DNA from: Marchantia polymorpha subsp. ruderalis
Lineage: Eukaryota > Streptophyta > Marchantiopsida > Marchantiales > Marchantiaceae
Direction: 5' to 3'
NCBI GenBank assembly: GCA_037833965.1
Contig: AP031352.1
Span: forward strand, 17,092,501-17,156,500
DNA: 64,000 nucleotides
Shown one piece after another: positions 14,672 through 28,900 of this stretch (the first letter of the stretch is position 1; each line of letters starts with the position of its first letter). A program made the translations under genes and the position numbers. The notes beneath the pieces were generated by a model that saw nothing but the letters and a program-made list of their open reading frames with translations, was not told the origin of the DNA and did no database searches.

Positions 14672-17600
14672 TCAAGATTCAATCTTCTTGTCAAAGAGTT
14701 GTGGAGATCTAAAATTCTCTCCCCATATACTCTGTATTGTCCGTCCAACAATTGTGGACTGTAAAGAGTTGGAGTCCCATGCCCCATTCTTCGTATGTAC
14801 CCAATTTTTTGGGGGTGTCGCTCTTTTCTTCGGCCTTTCTATCTGCAAAGTTGTTCCAGAGAAAATCATGAAACCAAAAGGAGGATTAGGCCGGCATAAC
14901 ACTATACAATCAATATATTGCGACAAATTAACAACACTCTGAAAAAAAGGAGTAAAAAGCGACCTACTCCAAACACTGGAATGGGATCGGCATTCTCAGT
15001 GATCAACTGCACTAAGTATTCAGGTTATCAGAAGAAAGAAGACAGTTGAGAAACCTACTCGGCACATTTTCCCGTTTCGAAAATAATAGTCTACACCTGA
15101 CCAGTTGATATGTTGGGTGATCATAGAAGTGAACGCTGCCCATGGATACATGAAATTGCTACATATTGTTGAGATGAAGACCTGACAAAGAAACCGTCCA
15201 TCTGAATGTTAGCGAGAAGAGAGTAACGATTTTAAGATTATCATTGAAAGAACTCATAGCTAACCGTGTATCTTAGCAGCAAGCAACAAACTGACCCGCA
15301 ATTAAATCAAATTCAGTCAAGTTCCATCTTCTAATTCTCTTATTTGGTCTTTTCCCCTGGCCAGGGCTATATATTATGGCTATCCTGAACTTTCCCCCAC
15401 CCCTCACGTCATCTGTCCCCAGTTATTTATCGATCTTTCCGAGGTCGGGCAATAGCTACGTACAAGGAACCAGTCGTACGGTTCGATTGATACTTTCGGA
15501 CTCTCAGGAGATAGGGCATTGCATAAGTCAATCTCCACTCGGGATAGGCGCTTCATTGACAACACTTCAATAAGCGAAGATGTAATTGTGCAACCTACAA
15601 CTACAAGACCTGCATGTCAAACAAATAAATGGAAACGAATAGGTGAGATCATATAAGAAAAGCCCTTAGATCTGACTGTGATTTGACTTTTACAACTCGG
15701 TCTGAGCTGGACAGAAACCTAGCTGGCAATACATGTAAATAATCATTCCTCCTGATATTAGGAGTCGGCCAAATGAGCCTTGTAACAGAAGCAACTCTTC
15801 CAAGAAAGGATAGAACCTCTTCATCAAAACATTCCAAATAGACAAGACTCCTTTTCCAGACTGCAAAATTCCGGCAAGATACTTAAACTTAACGGACCAT
15901 TGAGAACAAAACGACATCCCTTCTTGAAACGAGGAACAATGAGCTTTCAGCTCACTTTCAGTGATCCATGCTCTGGATGAAAAGAAACGTGTGACTACCA
16001 AATGCTGTAACAAATGAAAGTTTGAAAGCATAGAGGAGTATCAATATGCTGAAAGAATGACTGAATGAGCTTCAGCCTTTTCCTGATCGTAAATTTCATC
16101 TATGGACGCCATGTTTCAAATACAAGTATTTGTTGCTATATATGGTGCTGTATACACTGACCGTAATAAAGTGGGAATAACCAGGGACCCCTGAAGTCTC
16201 TACTTAACCAGAAACAAAATGAATATATCTTTTCCATTCAGCATCTTTAATCACATTGAAGCCAGACAAAAACAAACTCAAAACTATACTAGAATAGTAA
16301 AGAAAATTAAAATCTTACCAGTTTTGATGTCAGGATTAAACTCAGGATTGGATGTACAGTAAAATCGAAGGATAGCCAGCAGGTGTATCAAGCTCGTAAA
16401 GTACGGAATGCAGAGTCCCCATGACAACCAACAGTGCGAGTAAAACAGAGCGCGATTCATCAGATAATTCACAGTTGTGATGTGCGTCTCCAAAACGATA
16501 CTTTGTTTTCGCAAATAATTCCAATACCTGCAGATAATGAAGAATGTCAACTTCCAAATAACTGGGTTTACTAATACGAAAAACTATTGAGTAGGTCAAT
16601 GCGTATTTGTGGTTTTTCGGCCTTTAAAAGAAGACAAATGTAAAGAGGACTGAAATTCCACATGAGGCGATGTATTTCTCCTGTTGTGATCATCAGCAGA
16701 ATGCACAAGTATCTCTACTTCAAATTCCTGGATATTCAAACACAAGAACAGAACGAACTCAGTGAGTGAATTTGCTCCTTACTGCTTGAAGTTGACCCTT
16801 CCGAGAGGATGGAAGAAGACGGTGGTCGGAGGGGAGCTTATAATTCGCTTATTAGCAGCTGACACATAACAAAACCTCTTCAGCTGCAGTACATACACAT
16901 AAATAGATAATTCGAACCGAGAACAACTAAACATTTTCCCATGGTAGAATAGCTGTTCCTGAGCTTTCCTTAAAAAGCCACAATCGTTGCCACAGATTAA
17001 TCAGCTGTACTGCAAAGAAGCAAAGTCTCTGGTCTCATCAAAGCTCATGAACTTACTTCAGGAACCATGACCTTGAATCCCTCCTCCAAATAAATATCTA
17101 TGTGTGGTGGGCTTCAAGTCCGAAAAAGTGACTTGACACAAGGAACACAGAATGCTGACACCTTGTGAGCCAGAACAAAGGAAGGACTATAAAATTGACC
17201 AATGAGGAATTTTACCTGCTACAGCTGCAAGAGTCATATCGTCAGAATATCCACCATATCGCAAGCCTGAGACCAGTCCGTAGCGATTGCTTCTGAAGTC
17301 TTCTGCATGCATCTGATCATAAAAAATCTCATGAACTTGCAGACGAACAAATATAAGAAACAAATGTTCACTTCACCTCGTGGATCAGCTTATCTTGGAA
17401 ATCTAGCCGTTACTGGAAAAAGATTATTCCAGCTGAACACTGGAACTTCGACAGACAGCAATTAGATCGGGAGAACAAATTACCATCATGAATCCACCCC
17501 ACAAGAAAAAAGTTCGACCACCAGTCAGACCAAATCCAATAGAGCATGGCTGTACGAGCAACGTTGAGACATATGTCAGTGCGGATATTTGAAAAGAGTT

Positions 17601-19757
17601 TCATGGTAAGAACGTGCACGTAAAAGAATTCAAAACAGAGAACAATAAATTTGAGTCTATTTCTCAAAAAAATTTGCGAATATCATGAGGATGCAGTAGA
17701 CAGTACAGTACCATGTGATATTCGTAAATGCAGTACGCCTTCAGACATCTTTGTGTTGGTATATCAAAAGGGAAGCCCGTAAGCACAAAGATCTGTAACC
17801 AAAACACTAATGTTCAGCGACTTCACGTTCAGAGTACTATGGCACACAGGATGACAGTTCACGAAGTTTTGATGGAGGTAAATACCTTGGGATTCACCTC
17901 CATATCGCGGACTACAGAACCTATCGTACCAGGATGGATTCGAACATCATCGTCGAGAAAGAGAACATACTTAGTATCCTTGTGCATAGCTTCTACACCG
18001 GCCTGTAAAAAGACAACGAGGATTGAAATTTCACAAGATGTTGCAATGAGTTATTTTTTCAGACTAATAGACAAAGAAAAGGAAAATGACTGTAGCCAAA
18101 GCTAAAAAACCAAGCGAAGTACAACTCAGGAATGGTAAAGTTAAGACCAGTAATGTCATTCCTCTCTGTTGATCAGAAGGGGAAAGAGACCATAATGAAA
18201 ATTGAAATTTGTTGGGCTCATCGTCGCATACGTGGATGAAAAACACGAAAACTTCCAATTTCAGTCCATATTCCAAGAGAAGCAACATACCAGCTGATTA
18301 TGAACTTTTTGACTGCACGTGGTTGAAAGGCCAGCCACGATAACCCTCCCTTGAACTTGATCCTGCATCAGCAAACTTCATTACCAGTCTGCTCCCAGAA
18401 GAGCGATGATCTTACATCGACAGGGAAGGACTTGAAAAGGACAAACTTCATGTGCCACACGACCCTGATCATAAAACTTGCTCAGCTGTTGTGTTGCTTA
18501 CCCCCAGCTCCCGCAAAAGCTGTGAAACTGCATTGTATGCTGGATCCTCTACGCTCTCGACGACAAATAGGAACTCAACTTCACCGCCGTAAAGAGACGT
18601 AACCTGCATGTGAAGGATCGATTATCAGGAGCTGTTCCTGTTTCAAGTGTAGCTACTCAAAGTGGCCAAGGTGTGTATACGTGTATTTACATACAGCATT
18701 ATTTCGTAACCAACTTTTCCAATATATAAGTCGGAAGAACTTCTTAGACGAACGTGCGATAAACGAAGCCTGCTGAACACGGGCTCTTGACCATGCAAAG
18801 GGACTCTTTTGGACACACTGATTCGAGCACTTTCGAGCTGCTTTTTTTGTTATGTGAGGCACTATGGACTGTCACAGTTGGAAACTTTGACAGAGAGAAA
18901 TAATGCCAACCTGAGTCCTCCAGTTGCCAAGATTGAATTCACCAACGCCTTTCAGGGGCATGACGACGGCAACACGAGGTAACCTCTCTTGGGCGGAAGT
19001 TTCCAAAGCACCAATATCATGGTAGAGAAATCCAAATGGATTGCCAGCTGCCTCATCATCCCGTATCTTTTGAAGTTCCTTCCTCCTTAAAGGTCCAGGA
19101 AATATAAAACAAGGGCAAGCGAGTGAGTGAAGTACTATAACTATGGACTGTTCTTCGGGCCTCAATCTTATCGAACTTACACTTTCAAAGATGCCCACAA
19201 CAAACTATCATTACACCCCTATAACATCCCTCGCCAGGACATGTCTAGAATTCAAATCTCTTCCGCTTGCCTCACCTGGTCTTGGCAGCCCCCAGGTAGC
19301 CAGCGCCTATGGCCGCCTGGATGACACAGCCCTGCCGAAACACAACTTCTCGTCAGCTGTCACAGTTCGCTCGGTGAAATTGAAAGGGATGCGTACTGTG
19401 CTTCCGCCCTGCAGGACAGAACTGGATCCTGACGAAAGCCTAGAAGCATTTCCCCATGGACAAAGTAGCACGGACTGCGCCATCTAATTCTCTTGGATGT
19501 CTCCAATGACCAACGTCACATATCACAGTAAACATAAGGTCGCTTGTTGGTGCAATTACGTCCTTCTCTTTATTCTACTCGCAGCTACGGATTCCGTATG
19601 TCGCCCCAAGTAGAGATCGACAATTAAGATCCCAAACCTCGAAGTTAGAGCAGGTTGTGAATGTAGTCTGTACCTGTATGGAGAAACCGAAGGCGGTTGA
19701 ATGGCAGCAGAAGGCACTTGCCCACGCCAACCACATGTCAACGTAATTCCACCACAT
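14672..19757 (-). CDS. GCS: Ceramide glucosyltransferase (glucosylceramide synthase, GT21)
   Basis: Transfers glucose from UDP-glucose to ceramide in the ER/Golgi membrane, the first step to glucosylceramide and complex plant sphingolipids. Fifteen exons: 19757-19674, 19331-19276, 19085-18911, 18603-18502, 18362-18291, 18002-17886, 17792-17712, 17549-17484, 17312-17216, 16858-16783, 16527-16319, 16190-16162, 16004-15894, 15181-15059, 14842-14672. All junctions are GT-AG and in phase, giving 522 aa (Arabidopsis 519). Seen in order: a Trp-rich hydrophobic N terminus; RKELQKIRDDE; VVMPLKG; VEFLFVVES; AGLSTTCSQKVHNQL; the DDD motif in YVLFLDDDVRIHPGTIG (D180-D182); TGGRTFFLWGG; GGYSDDMTLAA (D275-D276); YWNYLRKQ; and near the C terminus NFMYPW and HINWSGVDYYFRNGKM, the counterpart of the Arabidopsis INWSGIRYHLKDGK. 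The residue before YWNYLRKQ is Gln, where I recall Arg in Arabidopsis. The 29-nt exon 12 and the exon 13 donor (tcc/gttaag) are the least certain pieces. Confidence 0.93.
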
Positions 19758-22700
19758 TTCGGCTGAGTAGCTGGGCAGGCGGGAGGGTGCTGCAGTATCA
19801 TACAAACTACACCTCAGACTATCCGCATTTCTCCACAACAAATCTCCGGGTCAAGATCTCGGCATTCACGATCAACTCCGTTCCTGCTCGAACGTCTCTC
19901 AGCTCACTCGGCCCCGCGGTCTACGAATCCCCCTCGTCGACCATTCTCAAGTACGGACGCCACCTGCATTCTTCAGCTCCTTCGAACCGACGAGATCTTT
20001 CCTCATGTTGTTTGCACTTCGAATATGGAAATGTTCGAATTTCGGTCCACAGAACTCGAAAAATATCTGATTTCTGATTCTTTCCTCTGTCGGCCAGGAC
20101 AAAGGGATCCTCTCCTTCCCTACTCTAATCGTACAGAGAACAGGAGAGGAGAGGTCGTCGGAAGGTACGAATGACAGAATGAGTGTTGCAGCACCTGCAG
20201 ATGCAGAAGTGGTCAAACCACAACACCGTTCACAGACCACTCCTTCCTGCGGCAGAAGAGACGGCAACGGAGCATTTATATGCTTGTCAGCAGGAGAGTG
20301 GAGACGTCAAGACCGCAAGGAGTGGCGACTAATAAGATCCAAATCAACCCAGTAGGCCTAGCCCAGCCCACCCCAGCCTAGCCAATGCAGGAGGGCAGGC
20401 AGGCAGGCAGCTTTCGATTTCGATCTCCCTGCGTGTGTGCAATCAATGGTCAACCGATTATACCTCATTCAAGTGCTGCTGCTGAAGGCCCCATAGCAGA
20501 TCCGTTTTTAACCACAGAAGAGGACGGTGTCTCTCCTCTCTCTGGGAAAGATGTCTCTAGCCTTTCACAGTACAGTTGCTTCTTCCCCCACTACCTTCTG
20601 CCCGTTAAAACAACGAATCGCGTCGCTTGTCGCGATTGTTTATGTTATGCGTCTCATTGGCCTTCTGTTCTCCAATCATGATCCTAACTTTTGTTACCTT
20701 CACTTTCAACATCCAGATCTTTCGGATTACGAGTCTCGACCTTGCGGCTGGAACCACCTAAAACCAATGACAAAATGAATTTCTTTCAACAAAAAAATTC
20801 ATGTGGGTGCATTAGATCGAATTTGATAATGAAAACGAGAGAATGACAGTATATTGAGCAGGCAAAGCCCCTGAGTGTAGAGAAGAGCATATAGGGTGGA
20901 AAATAATAACCAAATCTCGGACCCTCAGTTGCAGCGAAGAATATACCAGATTCAAAATACATTGTACAACGACATCAACGTTTTGGATTAAGCCAATGAT
21001 CACAACTGGGAATAGAGGAAAGCATGAGCATGATTGATGTGTGCCTCGAAGTTGACTAGCATGCAGGTGTGTGCGTCAGTGCCAAGTGATCGCAATCGAA
21101 GACATATCATGGTAGATCCATGTTTGTCAATAGTCTACCTCTTCATCATCAATCACTTGAAGCCAAGTGTGCTTCAATCCATCTTCACTTAATGACATGA
21201 TCTAGTGGTACTTTCTTTACTGCAAGACTTTTTCTAAAAGATGCTCGGAGTTGCTTTCTTGGACGATCATCTTGTATTGTATAATTGAAAGAAGAATTAA
21301 AAGATAGCCATCGGTGAACGACCATTTAGTCGGCCTCCTTCGAAATTCTGCGATCCCTGATCATCCTGATATCGAAACTTGGAACCAGTTATGAAAAACT
21401 TCAAAGGCCAAAAGACTTATTAATTTGGAGTTAGGCACATTAGCGTGAGAAAGTATTCTTGTTTATTGCACAAGGGTTAGCCTGATGATGACGACGGCTT
21501 CGGTTTGTGTAGTCTCATTGCTGCATTCACGATATGCGCTGCATATGATATTAGTACAAATATAGGCTCCCTGGACGCCTCTTCATACGCTGTTATATTA
21601 TGATTGACCAAAGACGCGCGAGAATTCACAAAAGGATGGCAAGACCCCAACAAGCTCATCTAGTATGCTTTAATATTTCCATACATACTCCGTCTACTCC
21701 CTATCCGCAAGGGCTTCACAGGCGACGACTGGCAAACCCAGAGAATTCGCATCCAGAGCGGGTGTAGGGTACTTTTCTTCGTTGTTCCTGCATACAGCCG
21801 AGGTTCCCTTGGATAGCTGACATCGTTCCCGATTCCTCACGCGAATTGCGACCACGAGACACCAGGCCACGAAGATTGAGAAGGAGAGAACGGAATTAGA
21901 ATGCGGCGTTACGGATTCAAGAAGCGCGCATTATTACCGTGTAGGACCACCTCCTCTGAAAAGTTCGCGGAACATAAGCGTAGGTAAAAAATCTAAAGGA
22001 CTACTGCAACGAGGAGCCGGACCGGTGGCCTAGCTAGGATCGGAGTGGTGCTGGTCATTCACAGAGGAACAAGGAATAAACGTGCGAGTCTTGCATTCCG
22101 TGTCTCTCTCTGTTTTTTCACCCGAACAAGTGTGCAGCCAAAGAAAGACGAGCTGCTCGCTGGGTTGCTGTTGCCGACATGTCTAGAAGATCTGCTACTT
22201 TAGCAAGGCGTGTCATTCGGAGTTCAGACACACAGCAGTGACAGACTTAGCGAGACCGAAAAATTCACATACCGGACATGTTTCACCGCTTTAGCGGCTC
22301 TGACAACGACTAACTTAGTTGAGTCTCGCTTCCCTCCCGCCTTTCCCCGCCACTAAATTACACCGATGGATCTGACACTCTCGCACATCACGGTCGTCGA
22401 TGTAGCATCGCGCGTGTCCAACTTCTCAAGGTCAAGATGGACTGGGTCTACCAGAGTCCTACTCAGGAACTTTGTCGACGTAGTACTGTACGTGGTATGG
22501 ACTGGACAGTAGACAGCCGTTCAACCAAGCCTAGCAGGTATAGCGTAGACCCGCTGCGCGCGGATTCTTAAAGGATTGATATGTCCGATCCGGTGGCCGC
22601 ATGGCGCACATAACCACAACACAGAATGAATCGGCGCGGAAATTCTTGCCACCGTGGAAGGTTCGAAACTTGCATCCTTGCCTGATGACGATATCAACAC

Positions 22701-22840
22701 TGTATGGACACGAAACTATGGCACATAGAACAATTCGGGGCAACTAAATAGCAAAAAGGGCGAGAAGGGTGACGTCCGATTGGAGAATATAGGACCAACC
22801 ATCGATTAGAGAAGAAAGTCAAGTAGTAAAGCAGAAAGTA
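19758..22840. other. Upstream flank of GCS and gene-free stretch
   Basis: The first several hundred bases upstream of the GCS start probably hold its leader and promoter. Frames at 19947-20267 (minus) and 20385-20681 (plus) are open, but I recognise no family and see no coherent splicing. The rest, to about 22.8 kb, is mixed-composition DNA with no supported gene. A short repeated motif (aggcaggcaggcagg) lies near 20395-20410. Confidence 0.4.
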
Positions 22841-22860
22841 TGGGAATAATCATTCAAACT

Positions 22861-22971
22861 GGATATTTTATAAGTATATACTGTATACTACATATATAAA
22901 GTTATAAGATAAGCTTCAGCTTATCTTATAACTTTATAAATAAAAACTCTATTATAATATGCAAAATATCC
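22861..22971. repeat. Foldback element, about 111 bp
   Basis: A perfect 21-bp inverted repeat (22895-22915 and 22918-22938, tataaagttataagataagct and its complement) is separated by 2 bp. The outer ends also pair: ggatatttt at 22861-22869 with aaaatatcc at 22963-22971. The layout resembles a small foldback or MITE element. No clear target duplication is visible, so transposon status is an inference. Confidence 0.6.
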
Positions 22972-25900
22972 AAGCTATTTAGAATTTGTGGTTAAAAAAA
23001 ATCTTCATTAGTGTAATTCATATTTTATCAAAATTACATCCTGGTCCAGTATTGTAGAATAAGGTGAACACATTGCCTAATTATTTCATACATTAATGAC
23101 ATATCATACCATAATTAAGATTTTAATGTAACTTTGAGATATCTTAATTTTGAGTGATAGATTAAAGTCTAGTCTCTCACAAAATTTTTAAAGTTTACAT
23201 AAATATACCCAACTTTAGGCTAGAGGAACAAAGAGTAAATCTTGATGTCTAACTCAATAGTTGAAAACCCTGTCATATGTCATTCCACTCCTCACTCATC
23301 TATGAAGATCAGTAAAGCATCTACTAAGATTTTACTATAGTCTGTGACAATTATTGTGGTATCCTTTACCAATAATAATATAAAAACCTTATTCAAATTG
23401 AATGCCAGCCATACCAACAATACCTCTTTGTCAAATTTCCACCATCAAATTGATTATATTATCAGGCTATGCAGTTTGATATGACTAGTCATATATCCAC
23501 CCTTGCTCAGAATGGCTATGCTTTTCTTTTGAAATGGTTATATTTTGTGGACATTTACTACATATATGGTAGTGGCACAGTGGAGTGTGAGTGAAGAAAT
23601 CAAGGATCAAGGGAAGTCAAAATCTTATAGATATTTTTAAAAAAAAAACTAGTCTGCATTGGAAATCATTTGATAGAGCTAAGAGTCAATAACTTTACAT
23701 TTGGACAAAGCAAGAACTTCAAAATATCTTAGAAGAACAAGGAATAAACTAATCCACTACCATTGAACAAAGAGACTTATTGAACTAGAAATTCTTCTTA
23801 GAAGATAGATTGTGAAGTTTCTCTACCAATCTATCTATTAATAACATAGTATCTATATATTTCGATATGTGGTATTGTAGTAAAAAAACATTAGTTCATG
23901 TGCTATGTACAAGTTGAAGAGTCTCTCATACATTGTAAAAGTGTTTGAAAAGTTCTCATTAAAATAAAAAATAAACTGAAATATACTTGATGTAGTCTAA
24001 TGACTTAAAAATCAAGCTAGATTCCCAACATGTGTAATTGCTTTCAACATTTTTGAAATATCAATGTCAATTGTTATACGTCTTAGAGAACAAACACCAC
24101 ATAACATGATAATATGCATCAACTTGTGCACTAAACATATATACAATTGACATGCTGAAGAAAAAAATTGGATGGAAAAGAACTTGTTTCATGTATGAAC
24201 ATGAAAATAAACACTAAATCAACTAATTAATCCAAAGTGTTTGAGATAAATACCAAATTGAGAAACTGAGCAAACTGTCTACACAATCCACAAAGTATAA
24301 CCATGTGTTGACCCATTTAACCGTACATGGATGAATCCAAGGCGGGTAAGATGGGAGCAGCCCGGAGAGCATGCTCTACATGCTATACGCTAGGTGAATC
24401 GTCGAATTGAATCATCTCGTGAAAGGAGTCATGCTTTCGTATTGTAGTGTTTTCAGGAACTGAATTGCTGCACTGGAGTTTCGGAAAAGGTTTCGGAAAA
24501 CTTGGGAAGATTGCAATTATTACCCACATTGCAAGCATTGCAAATCATGTAAGGTTGCATCATGTCAGCGTCCTAATGTCAATGTGCGACATGCCCCAAC
24601 ATGATGAGACATCGGTGATGCAGATTCATTTGCGACACTGTATTATTACATGAGATTATGTCACTATCGAGCTCATCTTACTAACAAACTACTCGCATGA
24701 AGAATGCAGGGACTCCAGTGAAACGTGACCGCTTTGTCCCTTTTGTTTCTCTCGTGTATCGCTTGGGACTTCCTTATGGCCCTTCTCATACTGAGTACAC
24801 TTAGCATTTAGCGTTTGTAGTCTCCATACATTTGACAAGGCGAGACTACCAGTTCTGATGTACGTCTACTTCATCAACCAGCCAACGTTGCCTAATCTGA
24901 TCTAGTTCCGATTTGTGTGATAGACCTGACTGTTCTTGTTTTGTAAAACTTAATTCATTTTCACTGTAAATCAAGACAAGTGGTGATGTATGATGTAATT
25001 CAGACATGTTCAATCACACGAAATGCAGTAGATAGTATGGATGCAAATTTTAGTAAACATATATATTATAAATACCGTATTGGTTGTAACAAATACGAGT
25101 ATGACAAAACTTGGAAGGTCAGAAGGACCTTCTAGTGCCTTGACATCAGGACGTTTTCTTCTATTCCGCGGCTTCTGATCTTGAGCTGTTGAGGCCTTGC
25201 CTTCCCTTCTACTCTGTTCCATGTGCGTTCTCCGCACTCAAAGGAGCCATGCCTCCCAATGAACACATTCGGACAAGCGTAGAAGCCATTTGGCTCGTCG
25301 ATGATTTCGCAAGCTCGTGACAACAGTCATCAGGTCACTGGACTGTTGCACAGGTTCTAGACGTTTCGTAAATTAAATATCTCTACGAATAGTCTAAGCA
25401 TATATTCTTTCTGTTTATTAATTTTCGAGTTCATTATGCAATGTTTTTTGTTTCGTCTATCTTTCATGCCTGGTTCTCCGAGATGGTACGTTTCCGTGTA
25501 TGCTTCAACAGTACACTGTTGTTTTCAGATTCTTCGGCTCCTTGCGAGTCGGACGGAAGAGTGGAACCCGCACGATGGAGAGGAGACTTCATACGGTTAC
25601 ATGACTGATTTCAGTATGGACCTTCGAGCTCCCAAACTCTAGCCTGTAGAGCAAATATAACTCCAAAGTCAGAATGCTTTTCAGACCGTGGATTTGGACT
25701 TCTTATCAAACTCTCACTTCGTACATTTGTCGCATATGTGCTCTGTACATTGTCATGAATGTTTTCATGTCTACATTGGAGCTTCTGCTGTTCAGTATCC
25801 CATTTAGATGAGGTCTATCTCTTTACGTGATCAGCCTCAATATTATTCTGACACCCTAAATTAAATATTGGAAGGAAGGAGGAGATTGCTTGTTTCGACC

Positions 25901-28900
25901 AAGCTATTGAATCTCACCTACTAATGATTCCACTAATATCATACTACTCCATTTGTCCTAGGTGCGTACTAGAGTAATTCGAATATCAGGCGCTCCTGAT
26001 GGTGTTCGGATATTCCCGCTCCCATGCTAGTTGTTTTTACTGTAATGGAGCTAAGAAAAAGGTTAGACGAGGGTGTTAGATCCCGACGTAACAAAATATA
26101 TCATATTGACTGTCATAGATCCGGATCTACTGAAGGACAGATTTGTGTTAAAAAACAACTGAATAGATGTGAGATAATTCGTGGAGGTAAATGTCAAGTA
26201 CATAATCGTCACTGGCCAAGCATAGTGCACATAGAAGCCCTGTCAGATGGTATAGCAAAGAAGAAGGGAAGACCCCATCTAGTAGTACAAGATGAACCCA
26301 AACTGATAACACGGAGATAGCCCCACATGGGCCTCAGTTCCAAAGAGTGAGTTTTGGCTTTTGAGGAGCCTATGGGCGAGGCGAGACGTGCATAGGAAAG
26401 GACTGAACGCGGTGCATCGAGCACGGCAAGGGAGTAAAAAAATTGTGTTCTTGCAAAACTTTTGCAAGTACAAGTGTACAAAAATTTTGAAAGAAGCAGA
26501 AGTGGTGAAATAACAAATTTTCATCTGGAATTACTATAAGCAGATTAGTCATGAATGAATAGAGGTTTCTATACTTTGAAGTTTGTATATCATGACTCAT
26601 GTTGCCATCAAATGAAATGGATTTTGGGATCAATCTACTTTAAGTGTGGCTGCCTGAAATAATGATACAAAAGTCACTACAATGAATAATGAACAACACT
26701 TTCTATAGATGGGACTCGTTATATGATAAAAAATATGAATATTTTTAAATTTAATATTCAAAAATGAAAATTTTTCTTTATTTTTACATATAGTTTTGAT
26801 AATCTCAAAATAACATTTTACCACATTAAATAAAAATTTGTAAGAAAGTTGATTTGTTAGATCTAGCAATTATACAAATCACAGAGTATTCAATATTATA
26901 AACAATTTTGAATAAAACTCATACTTCAGGCAAACATAATGATGTAATAAAATCACCACAACATTACATGATTCACCTCTACATCAACGGAACGATGTAA
27001 TAAAATCAACACAAAATTATGTGATTTTCAACTTTTATTGTCACAATACAACCTCGTAGACTTCAACTGGATTTTAATTTGTTTAATCTCAAAAGAAATC
27101 ATCAACACATACATTGAATTTGATCATGTTTATTCATTTCTTCTAATTTTCATGAAACTCATCTTGTTTGTATTGTTTCTTGTGAATTTATTTTTTTAAC
27201 CTTTTATATATATGAAAAATTCAATGATAATAAATATGATACTAGATTTGTTAAATCACTATCAACACAATCTTGTAAGCACTACCAAGTTTCTTTACTT
27301 ACAAGTCTATATTTTAAATGCTAATTAGCTTTAAAAGAATCTGTTCAATAAATCTCTGATTTAAGATTAAAATATAATTCTGGATTTAAATATTAAAAAA
27401 TAAATATATAAATTTGAATTAAAAAATATAAGAAAAGTTTTTTAGATGAAAAGTTGAAAGTATGAAAACCAATTGATGCTATTATTCAAGTTGATATTGT
27501 GGTTGTTGACATGATTTATGTAAATTGATGAGGTGCATTCTTATATTATGGTTGCTGACATGATAAAGTGCATCTTGATGTTGTGTTATTCAAAAAATTG
27601 CAGGAATTTTTTTTCCCGTTTTACCTTTGTAGTTTTTTGTGCCCAACATGATTATTTTTTCTTTCTCTTCATCAAAATAAAAAAACAAAACAAAAATGTT
27701 GGCTAGAATGTGAAATAAGTAACAATTTGCTAGATATGCTGTTGAAACAAAAACAGTCATGAAAGAATATAAACAAGAATCTTGAAGAAAATCTAACTGC
27801 TCAAGATATGGAAATAAAGCACAATTCTGCTATAATTTTTATGAAAACAAAAATAATCATAGCCCAATATGCCCAAATTTTGAAGAAACAACTCACATAT
27901 AAGCATTATTAAACATTAAAATTTTAAGCTACAGAAACAAAATCAAATCTCAACTTGAAAAGCACAGTCTAAACAAGTGAAACAAAAGATTTTAATAGTA
28001 CCAAAATATGAAAACCAGCTAAATTGCTAAAATCAAGTTCATTAGTTCACTTTCAGAAATTTTTTACCTTCATCATTTATCACAAGTCAAATATTATACA
28101 TCAAGTTATCAATGTAGCAAAAATAATGTTTCTTTAGGGTTTGTTTATGATTTGAGTTGTAATTTTGGTGAAACAAACAGTTGTTTAATAATTACAAAAA
28201 AGATTGCAAATAAACAAAATGTTTAAAAGACTTGAATCACATGATTATCATATATCATTATAGTTACAAAACTAGTAAATAGAGGTAGAAACAAAACTTC
28301 GGCACATTCTTGACTTTTACACAAACTTCGATATAAATAAGTATTTTGCTATCACATGCATACTTCTTTTTAATTTTCAACCAAAAAAGTAATTTCTTTG
28401 TGATACAATCATTTTCACAAAGCTTGTCGCACATTTTCTTGCACAATAAAGAACAAGAATAATCTGTGGTCACCAAACAAGATTCAAACAACAGAAAGAT
28501 TAGATTGCTAGAACTTTGATCTTGCTATAAACTACTTAACATACACATTACTTAAAAAAATTATAAAAAAGTCAAGCTTTGACAATCAATTTTATAGAAA
28601 TTTAGATTTCATAATATTACAACCATGCAAAAGAGTTGACATTGAAATAAAAGATTCATTTCTATAGGCTACATTCGAGGTAAATATTTTTCTCACAAAT
28701 TTTAGATTTGCATCCTTAAGACTACATATGTTTTATTGTAAATATCTAAGTTTGTATCCCATACAATCACAACCAGTTATTTTACACATTGATAGACTGA
28801 TACTAATCATACTAATTAAATTTACAATAACATGAGTTGATAAGATTGAGTTGATTTCTAACAATCATGTCGTTGTAATAATATTAATAATTACTGATAA

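Noticed and set aside
14858-15010. Extra GCS exon starting LITENADPIPVFG
   Set aside because: Joining exon 14 (GKMCR) straight to IERPKKR at 14842 keeps phase and restores the family pattern GKI-x-K-IERRK; the extra piece would break it.
15690-15893. In-frame continuation of GCS exon 13 to a stop at 15690
   Set aside because: It lacks the conserved C-terminal motifs, which are found instead in exon 14 (NFMYPW, INWSGV) after an intron.
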